Below, piece after piece: positions 24,481 to 33,091 of a stretch of DNA of 64,000 bases. Numbering within the stretch: the first letter of the stretch is position 1; each line of letters opens with the position of its first letter. Position numbers and translations under genes: made by a program. The DNA is from Modestobacter italicus (lineage in GTDB: Bacteria > Actinomycetota > Actinomycetes > Mycobacteriales > Geodermatophilaceae). The DNA lies in NCBI RefSeq assembly GCF_000306785.1, contig NC_017955.1:1612001-1676000 (forward strand). Direction: 5' to 3'. The notes under the pieces were generated by a model that searched no databases, was not told the origin of the DNA, and was given only the letters and a program-made list of their open reading frames with translations.

Positions 24481-24582
24481 ATGGCCCGGAGCGACCTGAC
24501 CGCGGTGATGCGCCGCCTCGACGTCCGCACCCGCACCCAGCTGGCCATCCTGCTCAACCGCGACCACTCGCCGGCGGCGTAG
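24481..24582 (+). pseudogene. C-terminal remnant of a LuxR-type regulator
   Basis: 33 codons ending in TAG at 24580: LTAVMRRLDVRTRTQLAIL is the second half of a LuxR/NarL HTH (recognition helix end and last helix). The rest of the protein is missing upstream without a matching frame. It is followed by a strong hairpin. The break may be real decay or a second assembly junction near 24480. Confidence 0.6.
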
Positions 24583-24603
24583 CGGGGAGGGTCCTCCCCG
24601 CTA
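24580..24603. terminator. Terminator-like hairpin
   Basis: Eleven-base arms TAGCGGGGAGG and exact complement around GT. It begins at the TAG of the LuxR remnant and ends 15 bases before the facing ABC permease stop, so it serves both directions. Confidence 0.7.
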
Positions 24604-24617
24604 CGTCACCCCTCCCG

Positions 24618-25327
24618 CTACGTGACGTCGCGGCGGGTGAGGAGCAGACCGGTCAGCGCGGTGAAGACGACGAGGAAGCCGGCCAGCACCCACGCCGCCT
24701 GACCGCCGTCGACGATCGCCGCGACACCCGGGGTGCGCAGCTCCGCGTGGTCCCCGGCCAGCGCGGCCACCAGCGACCCGGCGTTGACCCCGGGCAGCGC
24801 GGCCTGCGCCGCGTCGAACGCGCCGAGCAGCGGAGCGGCGACGTTGACGACCAGGTTCTCGATCGCCAGCACCCAGACCAGCCCCAGCCCGATCGGCAGC
24901 GCGGTGCTGCGCAGCGCCGTCCCCAGCAGCATCCCCAGCGCGCCCCACGTGGCGGCGATGAGCAGCCCGCCGCCGAACCCGCGCAGCAGCTGCCCGGCCC
25001 CGGGCCAGTCGACGGTCGCCGAGGCGCCGGCCGCGATCGCCCAGCTCACCAGGGCGGTGAGCAGGAAGCTCAGCAGCACGGTCGCGGCCAGCACCACCAG
25101 CAGCGCCAGCAGCTGACCGGCGAGGACCGTCAGCCGGCGGGGGCCCTGGGCGAGCAGCGTCTTGAGCGTGCCCCAGCCGTACTCGCTGCCGGCCAGCAGC
25201 GCGCCGAGGGTGAGCAGCAGGGCCCCGCCGAACAGCGGCAGCCCGGACAGCGTGTTCTCCACCAGCCGGTCGGGCAGCGTGCTCGCCAGCAGCGCCTCGG
25301 GCGGGCTGCCCCTCGTAGGAGGAGCCG
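24618..25327 (-). CDS. ABC transporter permease (ABC-2 type), 5' end lost
   Basis: About 236 codons remain. Five or six helices, for example LPLFGGALLLTLGALLAGSE and LTVLAGQLLALLVVLAATVL, and YGWGTLKTLLAQGPRR, typical of ABC-2 exporters. The frame continues into the linker sequence at 25328, where its apparent start (MYAIRSYY...) is translated adaptor and not protein. The true N-terminus is missing from this assembly. The matching ATPase fragment lies on the other side of the linkers. Confidence 0.85.
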
Positions 25328-25369
25328 CGTAATAACTTCGTATAGCATACATTATACGAAGTTATACGA
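25328..25369. other. 454 paired-end linker with loxP site (assembly artefact)
   Basis: All 42 bases match the 454 Titanium paired-end linker in reverse orientation, as I remember it. Positions 25332-25365 are a perfect loxP site: 13-base arms ATAACTTCGTATA with spacer GCATACAT. Natural loxP is confined to phage P1 relatives, so its presence in a high-GC actinobacterial contig means untrimmed library adaptor. Confidence 0.93.
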
Positions 25370-25808
25370 TGTCCGGGCTGCCGCTGTTCGGCGGGGCCCT
25401 GCTGCTCACCCTCGGCGCGCTGCTGGCCGGCAGCGAGTACGGCTGGGGCACGCTCAAGACGCTGCTCGCCCAGGGCCCCGCCGGCTGACGGTCCTCGCCG
25501 GTCAGCTGCTGGCGCTGCTGGTGGTGCTGGCCGCGACCGTGCTGCTGAGCTTCCTGCTCACCGCCCTGGTCGAGCTGGGCGGATCGCGGCCGGCGCCTCG
25601 GCGACCGTCGACTGGCCCGGGGCCGGGCAGCTGCTGCGCGGGTTCGGCGGCGGGCTGCTCATCGCCGCCACGTGGGGCGCGCTGGGGATGCTGCTGGGGA
25701 CGGGCGCTGCGCAGCACCGCGCTGCCGATCGGGCTGGGGCTGGTCTGGGTGCTGGCGATCGAGAACCTGGTCGTCAACGTCGCCGCTCCGCTGCTCGGCG
25801 CGTTCGAC
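25370..25808. repeat. Inverted copy of the permease segment 24813-25249 (artefact)
   Basis: 439 bases that are the reverse complement of 24813-25249 (437 bases) except for four single-base indels: one C lost in a C-run, and three single-base insertions. All four break the reading frame. The copy is bounded exactly by the two linkers. This is how one uncorrected mate-pair read would look if built into a contig. Confidence 0.9.
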
Positions 25809-25809
25809 C

Positions 25810-25851
25810 TCGTATAACTTCGTATAATGTATGCTATACGAAGTTATTACG
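25810..25851. other. 454 paired-end linker with loxP site, opposite orientation (assembly artefact)
   Basis: 42 bases, the reverse complement of the linker at 25328. loxP at 25814-25847 with spacer ATGTATGC. Short open frames through both linkers give the tell-tale peptides [12 protein letters not shown] and [13 protein letters not shown] found in contaminated database proteins. Confidence 0.93.
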
Positions 25852-26055
25852 GCTGGTCGGCCGGATCAGCCCGAGCAGGGCCCGCAGGGTCGTCGTCTTG
25901 CCGGCGCCGTTGGGGCCGAGGAAGCCGTACACCTCCCCGCGACGGACGGTGAGGGACAGGTCGTCGACGACGGTGCGGCTCCCGTAGCGCTTGGTGAGCC
26001 CGTCCAGCACCACGACCTCGTCACCGGGCCCACCGGTCTCCTGTACTGGCTGCAT
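25852..26055 (-). CDS. ABC transporter ATP-binding protein, N-terminal fragment
   Basis: 68 codons from the ATG at 26055 to the linker. [20 protein letters not shown], then Walker [19 protein letters not shown]; the remainder (signature motif, Walker B) is absent because the linker cuts the gene. In the real genome the ATPase should be about 300 residues and lie directly upstream of the permease at 24618, so roughly 0.7 kb or more is missing here. Confidence 0.85.
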
Positions 26056-26547
26056 GGCGGGACTGTGCCCCCGCCCGCCGAGCGCTGTCGACCGCTGCAC
26101 CGGGCGTGGCGCGCCGATTCCCCCCGGAGGTGGGGGGGCTTCCGGCCCGCGGCGCGCTTGCGGCTGCGACCTCAGGCACGACCCGGCCACGACCCGGCCA
26201 CGACCCAGGTCGCACCCACTCCGACGCAGGTTGGGTCTGCTACATCGGGTGGGCCACGAGTCGACTCCTGTCATCTTGGGCTCGGTCGCTCGCTTTGCGG
26301 CGGCGCCGACCGACTGGTGGGACCTTGATCTGCCCGTCGGCCGTCTTGCCGTCCACGGCCGCCATCCATCACGATCGGCGAGCGACGCGCTTCTCGGTCT
26401 CATCAGCCTGATCGTTCGCTTGCTCCCAGGACAGCGGGCCTCGCGGCCGCCTTCACGGCGCTGGAGCGGGCAGGCGGGACCTCACCGGCCGCCCAAAACC
26501 ACGACCAGGCCCTCGACGACCAGCCCGCCCGGTCGAGTCCCGAGGAG
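26056..26547. other. Region without a convincing gene; short tandem repeat
   Basis: 492 bases upstream of the ABC ATPase. The 11-base unit CACGACCCGGC is repeated about 2.7 times at 26177-26206. Open frames cover the region in several phases but show no domain. It may hold the ABC operon promoter. Confidence 0.4.
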
Positions 26548-26670
26548 AAGCCAAGCCCGCGATCGTGACCGTCACAGGGAACCTGGCCGGGGACCCATAG
26601 TTGCCACTGTCCCGGCCAGCGAAGCCACCGGGAAGAACCGGCAAGTGCGCGAACCTGCGCCTGGCGGTCA
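26548..26670 (+). pseudogene. Possible single-stranded DNA-binding protein remnant
   Basis: In one frame AIVTVTGNLAGDP ends at a TAG (26598), and the same frame resumes with GKCANLRLAVSG. These resemble the first strands of an SSB OB-fold (VxVxGNLxxDPELR ... CNLRLAV). The middle is not SSB-like and there is no intact frame. A weak call. Confidence 0.3.
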
Positions 26671-26854
26671 GCGGGACGCCAGCAAGCGCGTGTCGACCGA
26701 ACCGCTGTCATACAACGTCGCAGTGCGGCGATCGGCGACCGCGGACACCGCGTGACTGTTCGCGACCGGGCGCTCGTGCGCGGGGACCTACGGGTGCAGT
26801 TGTGATCGTCGTCGCAGTCCAGAGAATCCCAACTGCGCTACTCCACTTCGGAGG

Positions 26855-27020
26855 GTGTTGCCCTCGACGCTCCCTCAGGTCGAAACTCATGGTCCGTCGC
26901 CAGCGGCCTTCCTGTTCCACAGCTTGTCTGACCCGACGCGCCTGGCGATACTGCGCCACCTGAGCCTCGGCGAGCACCGCGTCGTCGAGCTGACCGGGCA
27001 CCTGAGCCTTTGCACAGTCG
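26855..27020 (+). pseudogene. Broken ArsR-family regulator
   Basis: LFHSLSDPTRLAILRHLSLG and EHRVVELTGHLSL match the N-terminal half of the CmtR-like protein at 17994 almost residue by residue. The codons for AQST then appear one frame over, and the recognition helix, Cys ligands and C-terminus are gone. A decayed third paralogue beside the integrase gene. Confidence 0.7.
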
Positions 27021-27313
27021 ACGTCTCCAGTCCCCGGACAGGTCTGGCATCCCCGGGACGGGCGGATCGTGGAGCTGGTACTGCACCAGCAGGACCACAA
27101 CTACCTCGGCCGCGATTCGTGCTGGCTATCGCGGCGGCCAGCGTCGCCTGACGCGGAGGTTCTTGGCGCACTCCGTGGGTGTAAGGCAACTTCGCGGGAC
27201 ACTGTGAACGGTTCCTGCCACACCGCGGTGGAGCAGGTGACGCGAATCCGACCCGCACGGTCAGCTCGGGAAGGGTGGTTCTGCCGAGCGGTGTCTCCGC
27301 TGATCAACGCCGG

Positions 27314-28447
27314 TTACGACGGGGCCATGCCTTCCGATTGCCTCAGTGCCGCGCTCATGGAGGCGGCGAGAGCGGCATCTCGCTCTTGCTCTGCGCGCTG
27401 ATAGCGCAACGCTGCGGCGGGCGAGGCGTGCCCGAGCCGGTGCATCAACTCCCTGGTGGTGGCTCCATGCCGCGCGGCGATGGTGGCGCCCCAACCCCGC
27501 AGGTCGTGCAGGTGAGAGCCGGCCGGGAGCCCGGCTGCCTCCGCAGCTGGTGCCCACACCCGTGAGGAAAAGTTGTTGCGCCGGATGGGCCCGCCCTTCG
27601 GCCCCACGAAGACCAGTCCCTGGGCACCGGCCTGGGCGTACATCGCGAGGTGGTGCTCGAGGTCGCCGATGATGTGCGGCGGGATCGCCACAGCTCGGCG
27701 ACCAGCGACCGACTTCGGCGGACCGTAGGAACGCCCCTGTCCGATCACATCGACGACGGCGCTCTTCACGCTTACGGTTCCCGCCTTTAGGTCGAGATGC
27801 TCTCGGCGCAGTGCTGAAAGCTCACCGATGCGGAGGCCCGTCCAGGCGGCCAGGAGGATGAGCGCTCGCCACCGATCCTCGACGGCATCGACTAGCGCCT
27901 GGACTTGAGCAAGGCTGAACATCGGTCGCTCGCTGGACCGTTCCTGCCCCGCCCCGCGGATGGCGCATGGGTTCCGGCCGATGAGGTTGTCGTCCACGGC
28001 CGTGGTGCAGATGGCACGCAGCAGTCGGTAGCACTTGGCCGCCGTGACCTGGCCTGGCCCTCCCGGACCGCTGAGCTTGCCGTACCAGGCCCGGACGGCC
28101 GACGTCTCCAGTTGGCGAAGTTGTGTCGCTCCCAAAGCCGGGATGATGTGGTTCTTGAGCTGTGCCCGGTAGAGCTCCGCGGTGCGAGGGGCCAGCGGCC
28201 GGCCCCGGACTAGGCGAGTCTCGACCCACCGCTCGGCGTAGCCCTTGAGCGTCTCCTTGCCCGCCTTCGGGTTGGCCCATCGGCCCGAGTCCATCTCGGT
28301 CTGCGCTCTTGCGAGCCACCTATCGGCCTCAGCTTTGGTGGCGAATGTGGACGGCGCCGAGACTTGGGTCCCCGAGCCATCCGGATAGCGGGCTTGGTAG
28401 CGGCCAGAGGAAAGCTTGCGGACCGTGCCCCAGCCTCTTCGACTCAT
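27314..28447 (-). CDS. int: Tyrosine site-specific integrase
   Basis: 377 residues. N-terminal arm-binding domain (SGRYQARYPDGSG), SAM-like core-binding domain (LAPRTAELYRAQLKNHIIPA), then the catalytic domain with Arg in TGLRIGEL (about 204), HLHDLRGW (about 315), HRLGHASP (about 334) and the nucleophile Tyr in AALRYQRA (about 343). ATG at 28447 with AGAGG upstream. The excisionase gene lies upstream on the same strand. It should catalyse integration and excision of the element to its right. Confidence 0.93.
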   Translation of the reverse strand: MSRRGWGTVRKLSSGRYQARYPDGSGTQVSAPSTFATKAEADRWLARAQTEMDSGRWANPKAGKETLKGYAERWVETRLVRGRPLAPRTAELYRAQLKNHIIPALGATQLRQLETSAVRAWYGKLSGPGGPGQVTAAKCYRLLRAICTTAVDDNLIGRNPCAIRGAGQERSSERPMFSLAQVQALVDAVEDRWRALILLAAWTGLRIGELSALRREHLDLKAGTVSVKSAVVDVIGQGRSYGPPKSVAGRRAVAIPPHIIGDLEHHLAMYAQAGAQGLVFVGPKGGPIRRNNFSSRVWAPAAEAAGLPAGSHLHDLRGWGATIAARHGATTRELMHRLGHASPAAALRYQRAEQERDAALAASMSAALRQSEGMAPS

Positions 28448-28784
28448 GACGACCTCTCCGTGTCTTACAGCCGAGGGGAGCGTCGCGTGACCGCGGGGAG
28501 GTGTCGGCGCCTCGGCGTCGATCAGCTCTTGCACTCCACTGCTTCAGCGGAGGTCTTGACTTCCTCAGGTCGATGTGCAGTGATCGACTGATCAAGGAAG
28601 CTGGGAGCGTCAGTACTTGGCTTCGCATGAGCTCGGTCGTATCGCCGCAGACCTCGTGTCATGTCGTCGCTGACGGAGGACAAAGGGACGGCGTACATGT
28701 GGCCTAGCGGGGATGAGTAACGCCGCGGTCTTCCGCTTCCCCTAGTCGCGCTACAACGGTCGTTGCCTGCATGCCGGGGGTCGC
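28448..28784. other. 337-base region between int and xis
   Basis: No gene recognised. It is expected to hold the int promoter; the ribosome site AGAGG before int lies at its left edge. Confidence 0.4.
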
Positions 28785-29006
28785 CTACTCCTCACTCGTG
28801 ACACGTCCGGCCTCGATGAATGCGTCGAGCGTTGAGCGCTGGAGCCTGACGTACTTGCCGAGCTTGACGTAGGTGATTCGCCGTTGAGCGATCAGCCGGC
28901 GGATGAAGCGTTCTCCGGTGCCCAGGTAGTCCCCCGCCTCGACGACTGTCAGCAGGGGGTCGTTCCGTTCGGTTGGCGCCACTCGTTCCGACGTCGTCAC
29001 GGACAT
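28785..29006 (-). CDS. xis: Excisionase-like DNA-binding protein (HTH_17/MerR-like)
   Basis: 73 residues. LLTVVEAGDYLGTGERFIRR then RITYVKLGKYVRLQRSTLDA is the winged-helix pattern of excisionase-family proteins (TVxEAAxxLGxS ... KxGRxVRxxxxDLDAF). ATG at 29006 with AGGT upstream. Location just upstream of int fits a directionality factor. Confidence 0.85.
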   Translation of the reverse strand: MSVTTSERVAPTERNDPLLTVVEAGDYLGTGERFIRRLIAQRRITYVKLGKYVRLQRSTLDAFIEAGRVTSEE

Positions 29007-29425
29007 CAGGTACCGACCTGCGGGCGAACAGGGCGTCCGCGAACGGGGCGGTCGGTGTCGAAGGCCGGGATGGAACCGGAGAGCCATCGAGGACGCCGTG
29101 CTTGGTCATCGGTTGCGGATTTCATGCATGAAGCCTGGCGCGCGATGTTCCGGTTTCTCTCCCGTCTGGGCATCGGGATCGATCGATAGGCCGTGACAAC
29201 ACAAGCGGTGCTGGCAGCAGTGTCGTGGCCGTCGGCATCGCCCAGCACGCCATCCTCCAGTTGGTCTCCAGGGCCCATGGGCGGAGGGAGCTTCCCGGGC
29301 TGCGGGATGACGTCGCTGCGCGCCGCGCAGCACGAGCGTTGGGAGTCCGAGGCAGCCACGCGGGCGCTAGGGTTCAGCGCCACGGGCGGGTGTCCACCAA
29401 ACGGGTCATGTGGGGGAGAGCTGCC
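29007..29425. other. 419-base divergent control region of the element
   Basis: Between xis (leftward) and the Cro/CI-type regulator (rightward). No convincing gene. It should contain both promoters and likely operators; no clear dyad was found by eye. GGGGGAGAG before 29426 is a good ribosome site. Confidence 0.4.
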
Positions 29426-29878
29426 ATGGCGCGGCCACTGCTTCGAGGCGACCGCTTGCAGGCTGCCCGTGAGGCCGTGGGGCTGACGAGAGAAGAGTTG
29501 GCCACGAAGTTGGGGCTCTCCGGCCCGGCGCGTGTCCGGGTGTGGGAGACGGGTCTCGAGCGTCCGCGACCCCGCTTCGTGCCGCGGCTGGCATCCGCGC
29601 TGGGCGTCGACCCGTTGTACCTGCTCGACGTCGATGCAGGGGACCCGCCCTTGGCGGCCCTCCGCCTAGCTGCCGGCTTCGCCACGAACCAGGTGACTGC
29701 TCCGGGTCTGTCCGTCATGACGTACGTGCGCCTGGAGGACGGTCGCCCCGGTGTGGATGACTCCGCCAAGGTGATCGCCGCCGTCGCCGAAGTCCTCGGC
29801 ATGGACGTCGCCCGCGTGGAGGCGGCCGTCCGCCGTTCCCGTAGCAACCACGCGGCCTTGGCGTCTTTCGGCGGCTGA
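29426..29878 (+). CDS. XRE-family (Cro/CI-type) transcriptional regulator
   Basis: 150 residues. LQAAREAVGLTREELATKLG and PARVRVWETGLERPRPRFVP form the five-helix HTH; the C-terminal 80 residues (SVMTYVRLEDGRPGVDDSAK...) include a second helical segment, VIAAVAEVLGMDVARVEAAV. ATG at 29426 with GGGGGAGAG eight bases upstream. Position next to xis/int suggests it controls excision or transfer of the element. Confidence 0.85.
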   Translation: MARPLLRGDRLQAAREAVGLTREELATKLGLSGPARVRVWETGLERPRPRFVPRLASALGVDPLYLLDVDAGDPPLAALRLAAGFATNQVTAPGLSVMTYVRLEDGRPGVDDSAKVIAAVAEVLGMDVARVEAAVRRSRSNHAALASFGG

Positions 29879-30084
29879 ACAGGAGAATTACGGGGGGAAA
29901 GGCTTGCTCTGAAGGGCGATCTTGGTGGTAATTTCCCCCACCCACCGCCCGGGAGGTGCCCATGGCCCGCACGACCGAGTCGAACGCGACATCGGCCAGC
30001 GTGCCCTTGAGGCTCGCAGCGCAACCGCTCTCGGGTCATGCTCGCGCTGCAATGTGGCCTGCTGCCCCGGCGAGGGCAGTCGCG

Positions 30085-30678
30085 ATGACCAGGCGGCGGT
30101 GGACGGCCGGCATACCCCTGGTGTTGCTGGCCCTCTCCGGCTGCGCGGACGGCGACGCCAGTCCGGACTCCTCACCGAGCGCGGTCACGTCTTCGTCGTC
30201 GCGGACTCCGTCCGTCCCTGTGACGAGCAGCGCGCCGACTCCCGAGGAGGAGGCGGCAGAGACCGCGACCATGGTCGTCAACGAGATGCTGCGCGTGACC
30301 GACGCGGCCAAGAAGGACCCAGGCGCCAGGGACTGGGAGCCGCAGATCCGGCGGTTGTCAGGCGACCCCGCCGCTCTGCTCGCCGTCACGGCGGTGCGGG
30401 ATTACGCAACGATCGGTCTCCGTCAGGAAGGCGACACTGCAGTCGAGTTGGAGGTCACCGACGTCGATCTGGCGGCTCCCGAAGGGCCGACCGTGAGGAT
30501 CACGGGCTGCTACGACAGTCAGAGCACGCGGGTGGTGAAGGTGGAGACCGGCGAGGTCGTGCCACCGGGGACTCCCCTGCGGTACGGCTGGGACATCACC
30601 GTGACGCGCTACGAGGCCGAACCTGGATCCCCGTGGCTGGTCAACCAGCTGGACCCGCTGACGGACCGGCCATGCTGA
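30085..30678 (+). CDS. Putative lipoprotein
   Basis: 197 residues. TRRRWTAGIPLVLLALSGCADG is a type II signal with lipobox LSGC. A Ser/Thr/Pro-rich linker follows, then a domain with paired strands (AVELEVTDVDLAAPEGPTVR, RITGCYD, YGWDITVTRYE). ATG at 30085 gives a normal signal peptide; an in-frame ATG at 29962 has the stronger ribosome site (GGGAGG) but would add 41 residues before it. First gene of the Tad/transfer operon; function unknown. Confidence 0.7.
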   Translation: MTRRRWTAGIPLVLLALSGCADGDASPDSSPSAVTSSSSRTPSVPVTSSAPTPEEEAAETATMVVNEMLRVTDAAKKDPGARDWEPQIRRLSGDPAALLAVTAVRDYATIGLRQEGDTAVELEVTDVDLAAPEGPTVRITGCYDSQSTRVVKVETGEVVPPGTPLRYGWDITVTRYEAEPGSPWLVNQLDPLTDRPC

Positions 30679-31589
30679 GGGCGGGCGGCGTGGTCCTGCT
30701 GGCGGCCGTGATGCTCGCGGCCCCTGGCGGGTTGGGCAGGGCTATGGCAGCACCCGTCGCGTGCGCCAAGCAGGATGCGCAGACCGGCATCTGCCTGGTC
30801 GAAGCGACTTCTCCCGGTCAGGATGCGGACGCGGACTCCATAGTCGGCGGTGACAACCTTGGTGGGGGTCGGAACACCGGCGGAGGCGACTCTGTGCCGA
30901 GCCCGAGCCCGAGCCCGTGCACCTACTCCGTGGCCCAGCCGCAGCCGGCGCCGACCAGTGCGGTGTGGGACGGACGTTCTCCGGCCGACGGAGTGATGTA
31001 CGTGCAGGTGTGCCCGCGACCCGACAGGTCCGGACTGACCACAATGCTGATCTTCGTCACAAACAACTCCGCCCCGCCTGCGGGGCCGCCCGTGGACCCG
31101 CGCGCGCTGGCGAAGCAGGCAATCGCGTCGCTCGTGATGCGAGCACCGGAGATCCGGCTGGCGCCGCCCCCGGGTTCCACCAGTGGCTTGGTCGGCCTGC
31201 CTGTATGGATGTGGACCGAGCGCGGCGAGGAGTTCCTCGGGCCGACGCGGCAGTCCGTCTCGGCCGGTGGCGTCACGGTCGCTGCGGTAGGCGAGGTCAG
31301 CCGCATCGTCTGGGACATGGGGGATGGCACGATGGTGACCTGTGGCGCCGGGACGCCGTACTCGCCGGGGGCGGAGGGAAAGTCTCCGGACTGCGGCCAT
31401 GTCTATGCGCAGGCGTCGAGCCGGCACGTGCCCGGCGGGGGCTCGTGGCCGATCACCGCAACGAGTACGTGGACGGTCACCTGGTCCGGCGGGGGGCTGT
31501 CGGGAACAGAGACGCTGGAACTGTCCTCGTCGTCAGAGTTGTTCGTCGGTGAACTGCACGTCCTCAACCAGGACGGGGGCAGTCGATGA
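30672..31589 (+). CDS. Secreted protein of the Tad/transfer operon, unknown function
   Basis: 305 residues with a Sec signal (VVLLAAVMLAAPGGLGRAMA). A Gly/Pro/Ser-rich linker, then a domain with VWMWTERGEEFLGPTRQSVS, IVWDMGDGTMVTCGAGTPY and CGHVYAQAS, resembling the PKD-like strand pattern (WDMGDGT ... HVYA). ATG at 30672 overlaps the lipoprotein stop, and the stop overlaps the next ATG. Probably an envelope part of the pilus machine. Confidence 0.7.
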   Translation: MLRAGGVVLLAAVMLAAPGGLGRAMAAPVACAKQDAQTGICLVEATSPGQDADADSIVGGDNLGGGRNTGGGDSVPSPSPSPCTYSVAQPQPAPTSAVWDGRSPADGVMYVQVCPRPDRSGLTTMLIFVTNNSAPPAGPPVDPRALAKQAIASLVMRAPEIRLAPPPGSTSGLVGLPVWMWTERGEEFLGPTRQSVSAGGVTVAAVGEVSRIVWDMGDGTMVTCGAGTPYSPGAEGKSPDCGHVYAQASSRHVPGGGSWPITATSTWTVTWSGGGLSGTETLELSSSSELFVGELHVLNQDGGSR

Positions 31590-32272
31590 CTCGCACTCAG
31601 CCGCCGACGACCGGCGCGGCGCCTCCCTCCCCAGCGGGCAACGGGCTGCCGCGGGCGCCGGTGTTGCCGCCGCCGCGTCGCCGGCGCCGTCCGGCCCTGC
31701 TGGCGCTCGCGGTGACCATGGTGGTCCTCGGAGCGCTGGGGGCAACCTACCTGGCGACGTCGTTGGGTCAGACGTCTCCGGTGATCGCACTCGCCCGGGA
31801 GGTGCCCTGGGGCCAGGCGATCACCGCTGCCGACCTGGTGGAAGCGAGAATTTCACCGGATCCGGCGTTGCATCCCATTCCGTACGGTGACCGCGACCAA
31901 GTGATCGGCATGGTGGCGGCGACCACCCTGACGCCGGGTTCGCTGCTCACCCGCGACGCGCTGACCGATCAGCGCCTCCCGGCCACTGGCCAGCAACTGG
32001 TCGGCGTCGGGGTGTCGACGGTGCAGCTGCCGACAACCGCCCTGCGGCCCGGCGATGACGTCCTCCTGGTGCCCGTGGCCGCAGGCAGCGCTCCAGTTGC
32101 GGCCGAGGGAGGCGCTCCAGGCGTGGTGGACGCGACCGTGGTGCAGACAGGTCCGCCGGGAACAGACGGTCTCCGAGTGGTCGACGTGCTCGTTGCCGCG
32201 GCCGACGGGCCGGACGTCGCCGCTCGCGCCGCTGCAGGCCTGGTCGCCATCGTCGTGGTCGCCGGCGAGTAG
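31586..32272 (+). CDS. SAF-domain protein, CpaB/RcpC-like pilus assembly factor
   Basis: 228 residues: Pro/Arg-rich start, one helix (LLALAVTMVVLGALGATYLA), then a SAF domain (VIALAREVPWGQAITAADLV, IPYGDRDQVIGMVAATTLTP, GSLLTRDALTD). This is the layout of CpaB/RcpC of Tad pili. Start overlaps the previous stop (ATGA). Confidence 0.8.
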   Translation: MTRTQPPTTGAAPPSPAGNGLPRAPVLPPPRRRRRPALLALAVTMVVLGALGATYLATSLGQTSPVIALAREVPWGQAITAADLVEARISPDPALHPIPYGDRDQVIGMVAATTLTPGSLLTRDALTDQRLPATGQQLVGVGVSTVQLPTTALRPGDDVLLVPVAAGSAPVAAEGGAPGVVDATVVQTGPPGTDGLRVVDVLVAAADGPDVAARAAAGLVAIVVVAGE

Positions 32273-32281
32273 GCGGCTGCC

Positions 32282-33091
32282 GTGTTGATCGCGCTGTGCT
32301 CGGCCAAGGGCGCGCCCGGGGTGACCACCAGCGGCCTGGCGCTGGCGCTGTCCTGGCCGCGGCCGGTGGTCCTTGCCGAATTGGACCCCGCCGGCGGGGA
32401 CGTGCTGACGGGATACGGCCGAGGGGAGTTGTCCGCCGGCGGGCTGGCCGACCTGGAGCTCGCGGCGCGGCGTGGCGGTTTGGCCCGACATCTCGACAGC
32501 CAGCTGCTGTGGCTCGACCCCGAGAGGCGGGCGCGACTCCTGCCCGGCTTGGCCGACCCTGCCGGCGCCCGACATGTGAACTGGGACCGACTGGCTGCCT
32601 CGTTGGCGTCGGTGGAGGACGGCGCTATCGACGTGATCGCCGACTGCGGTCGGTTGCGCGCCGAGCACTTCCCGGTCGCCGTCGTCCGGCGGGCTGCCGC
32701 CGTGGTCCTGGTCACCGGCTCGACCCTGCGTGCCATGCACGCGGCGACGCAGGCGATCGCCGAGCTCCGCGGAGAAGACGGCCACGTCGGCATGGTGGCC
32801 ATGCTGGTAGTCGGGCCGGGTGAGCCGTACGGCGAGCGGGAGATCGGCGAGGCGCTAGGTGTTCAGGTCATCGGTTCGCTGCCGCGCGATGCCAAGGCGG
32901 GGTCGGTGCTCAGTGATGGTGCGCCGGCCGGTCGGCTGTTCACCCAGTCAGCGCTGCTGCGGGCTGCGCGGACGGTCGCAACCCGCTTGGTGGAGTTCGC
33001 CGCGGCGCACGAAACCCGGTTGGCGCCACCGCCACCGCCGGCGCCCGTGCCTGCGCCGGCGACCACGATCGGGGGCAGCCGTGTCCGCTGA
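32282..33091 (+). CDS. ParA/MinD-type ATPase, TadZ/CpaE-like
   Basis: 269 residues. Deviant Walker A SAKGAPGVTTSGLALAL, acidic VVLAELDPAGGD and VIADCGRLR are those of MinD-type ATPases. The role of TadZ/CpaE is to place the pilus machine. GTG start; the end overlaps the next gene by 11 bases. A Pro-rich C-terminal tail. No receiver domain as in longer CpaE. Confidence 0.78.
   Translation: MLIALCSAKGAPGVTTSGLALALSWPRPVVLAELDPAGGDVLTGYGRGELSAGGLADLELAARRGGLARHLDSQLLWLDPERRARLLPGLADPAGARHVNWDRLAASLASVEDGAIDVIADCGRLRAEHFPVAVVRRAAAVVLVTGSTLRAMHAATQAIAELRGEDGHVGMVAMLVVGPGEPYGEREIGEALGVQVIGSLPRDAKAGSVLSDGAPAGRLFTQSALLRAARTVATRLVEFAAAHETRLAPPPPPAPVPAPATTIGGSRVR

Noticed and set aside
25328..25851. 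loxP sites as evidence of a P1-like phage or of deliberate engineering
   Set aside because: The bases outside loxP match the 454 linker, no cre gene or marker is present, and the enclosed DNA is an indel-ridden copy of the neighbour.
24339..25987. Proteins containing [21 protein letters not shown] or [12 protein letters not shown]
   Set aside because: Translated adaptor sequence; not real gene products.
26177..26206. CRISPR-like or iteron repeat
   Set aside because: Only about 2.7 direct copies of 11 bases without spacers; a simple tandem repeat.
27000..29425. tRNA gene as integration target
   Set aside because: No cloverleaf or T-loop signature was found by eye on either strand near the integrase.
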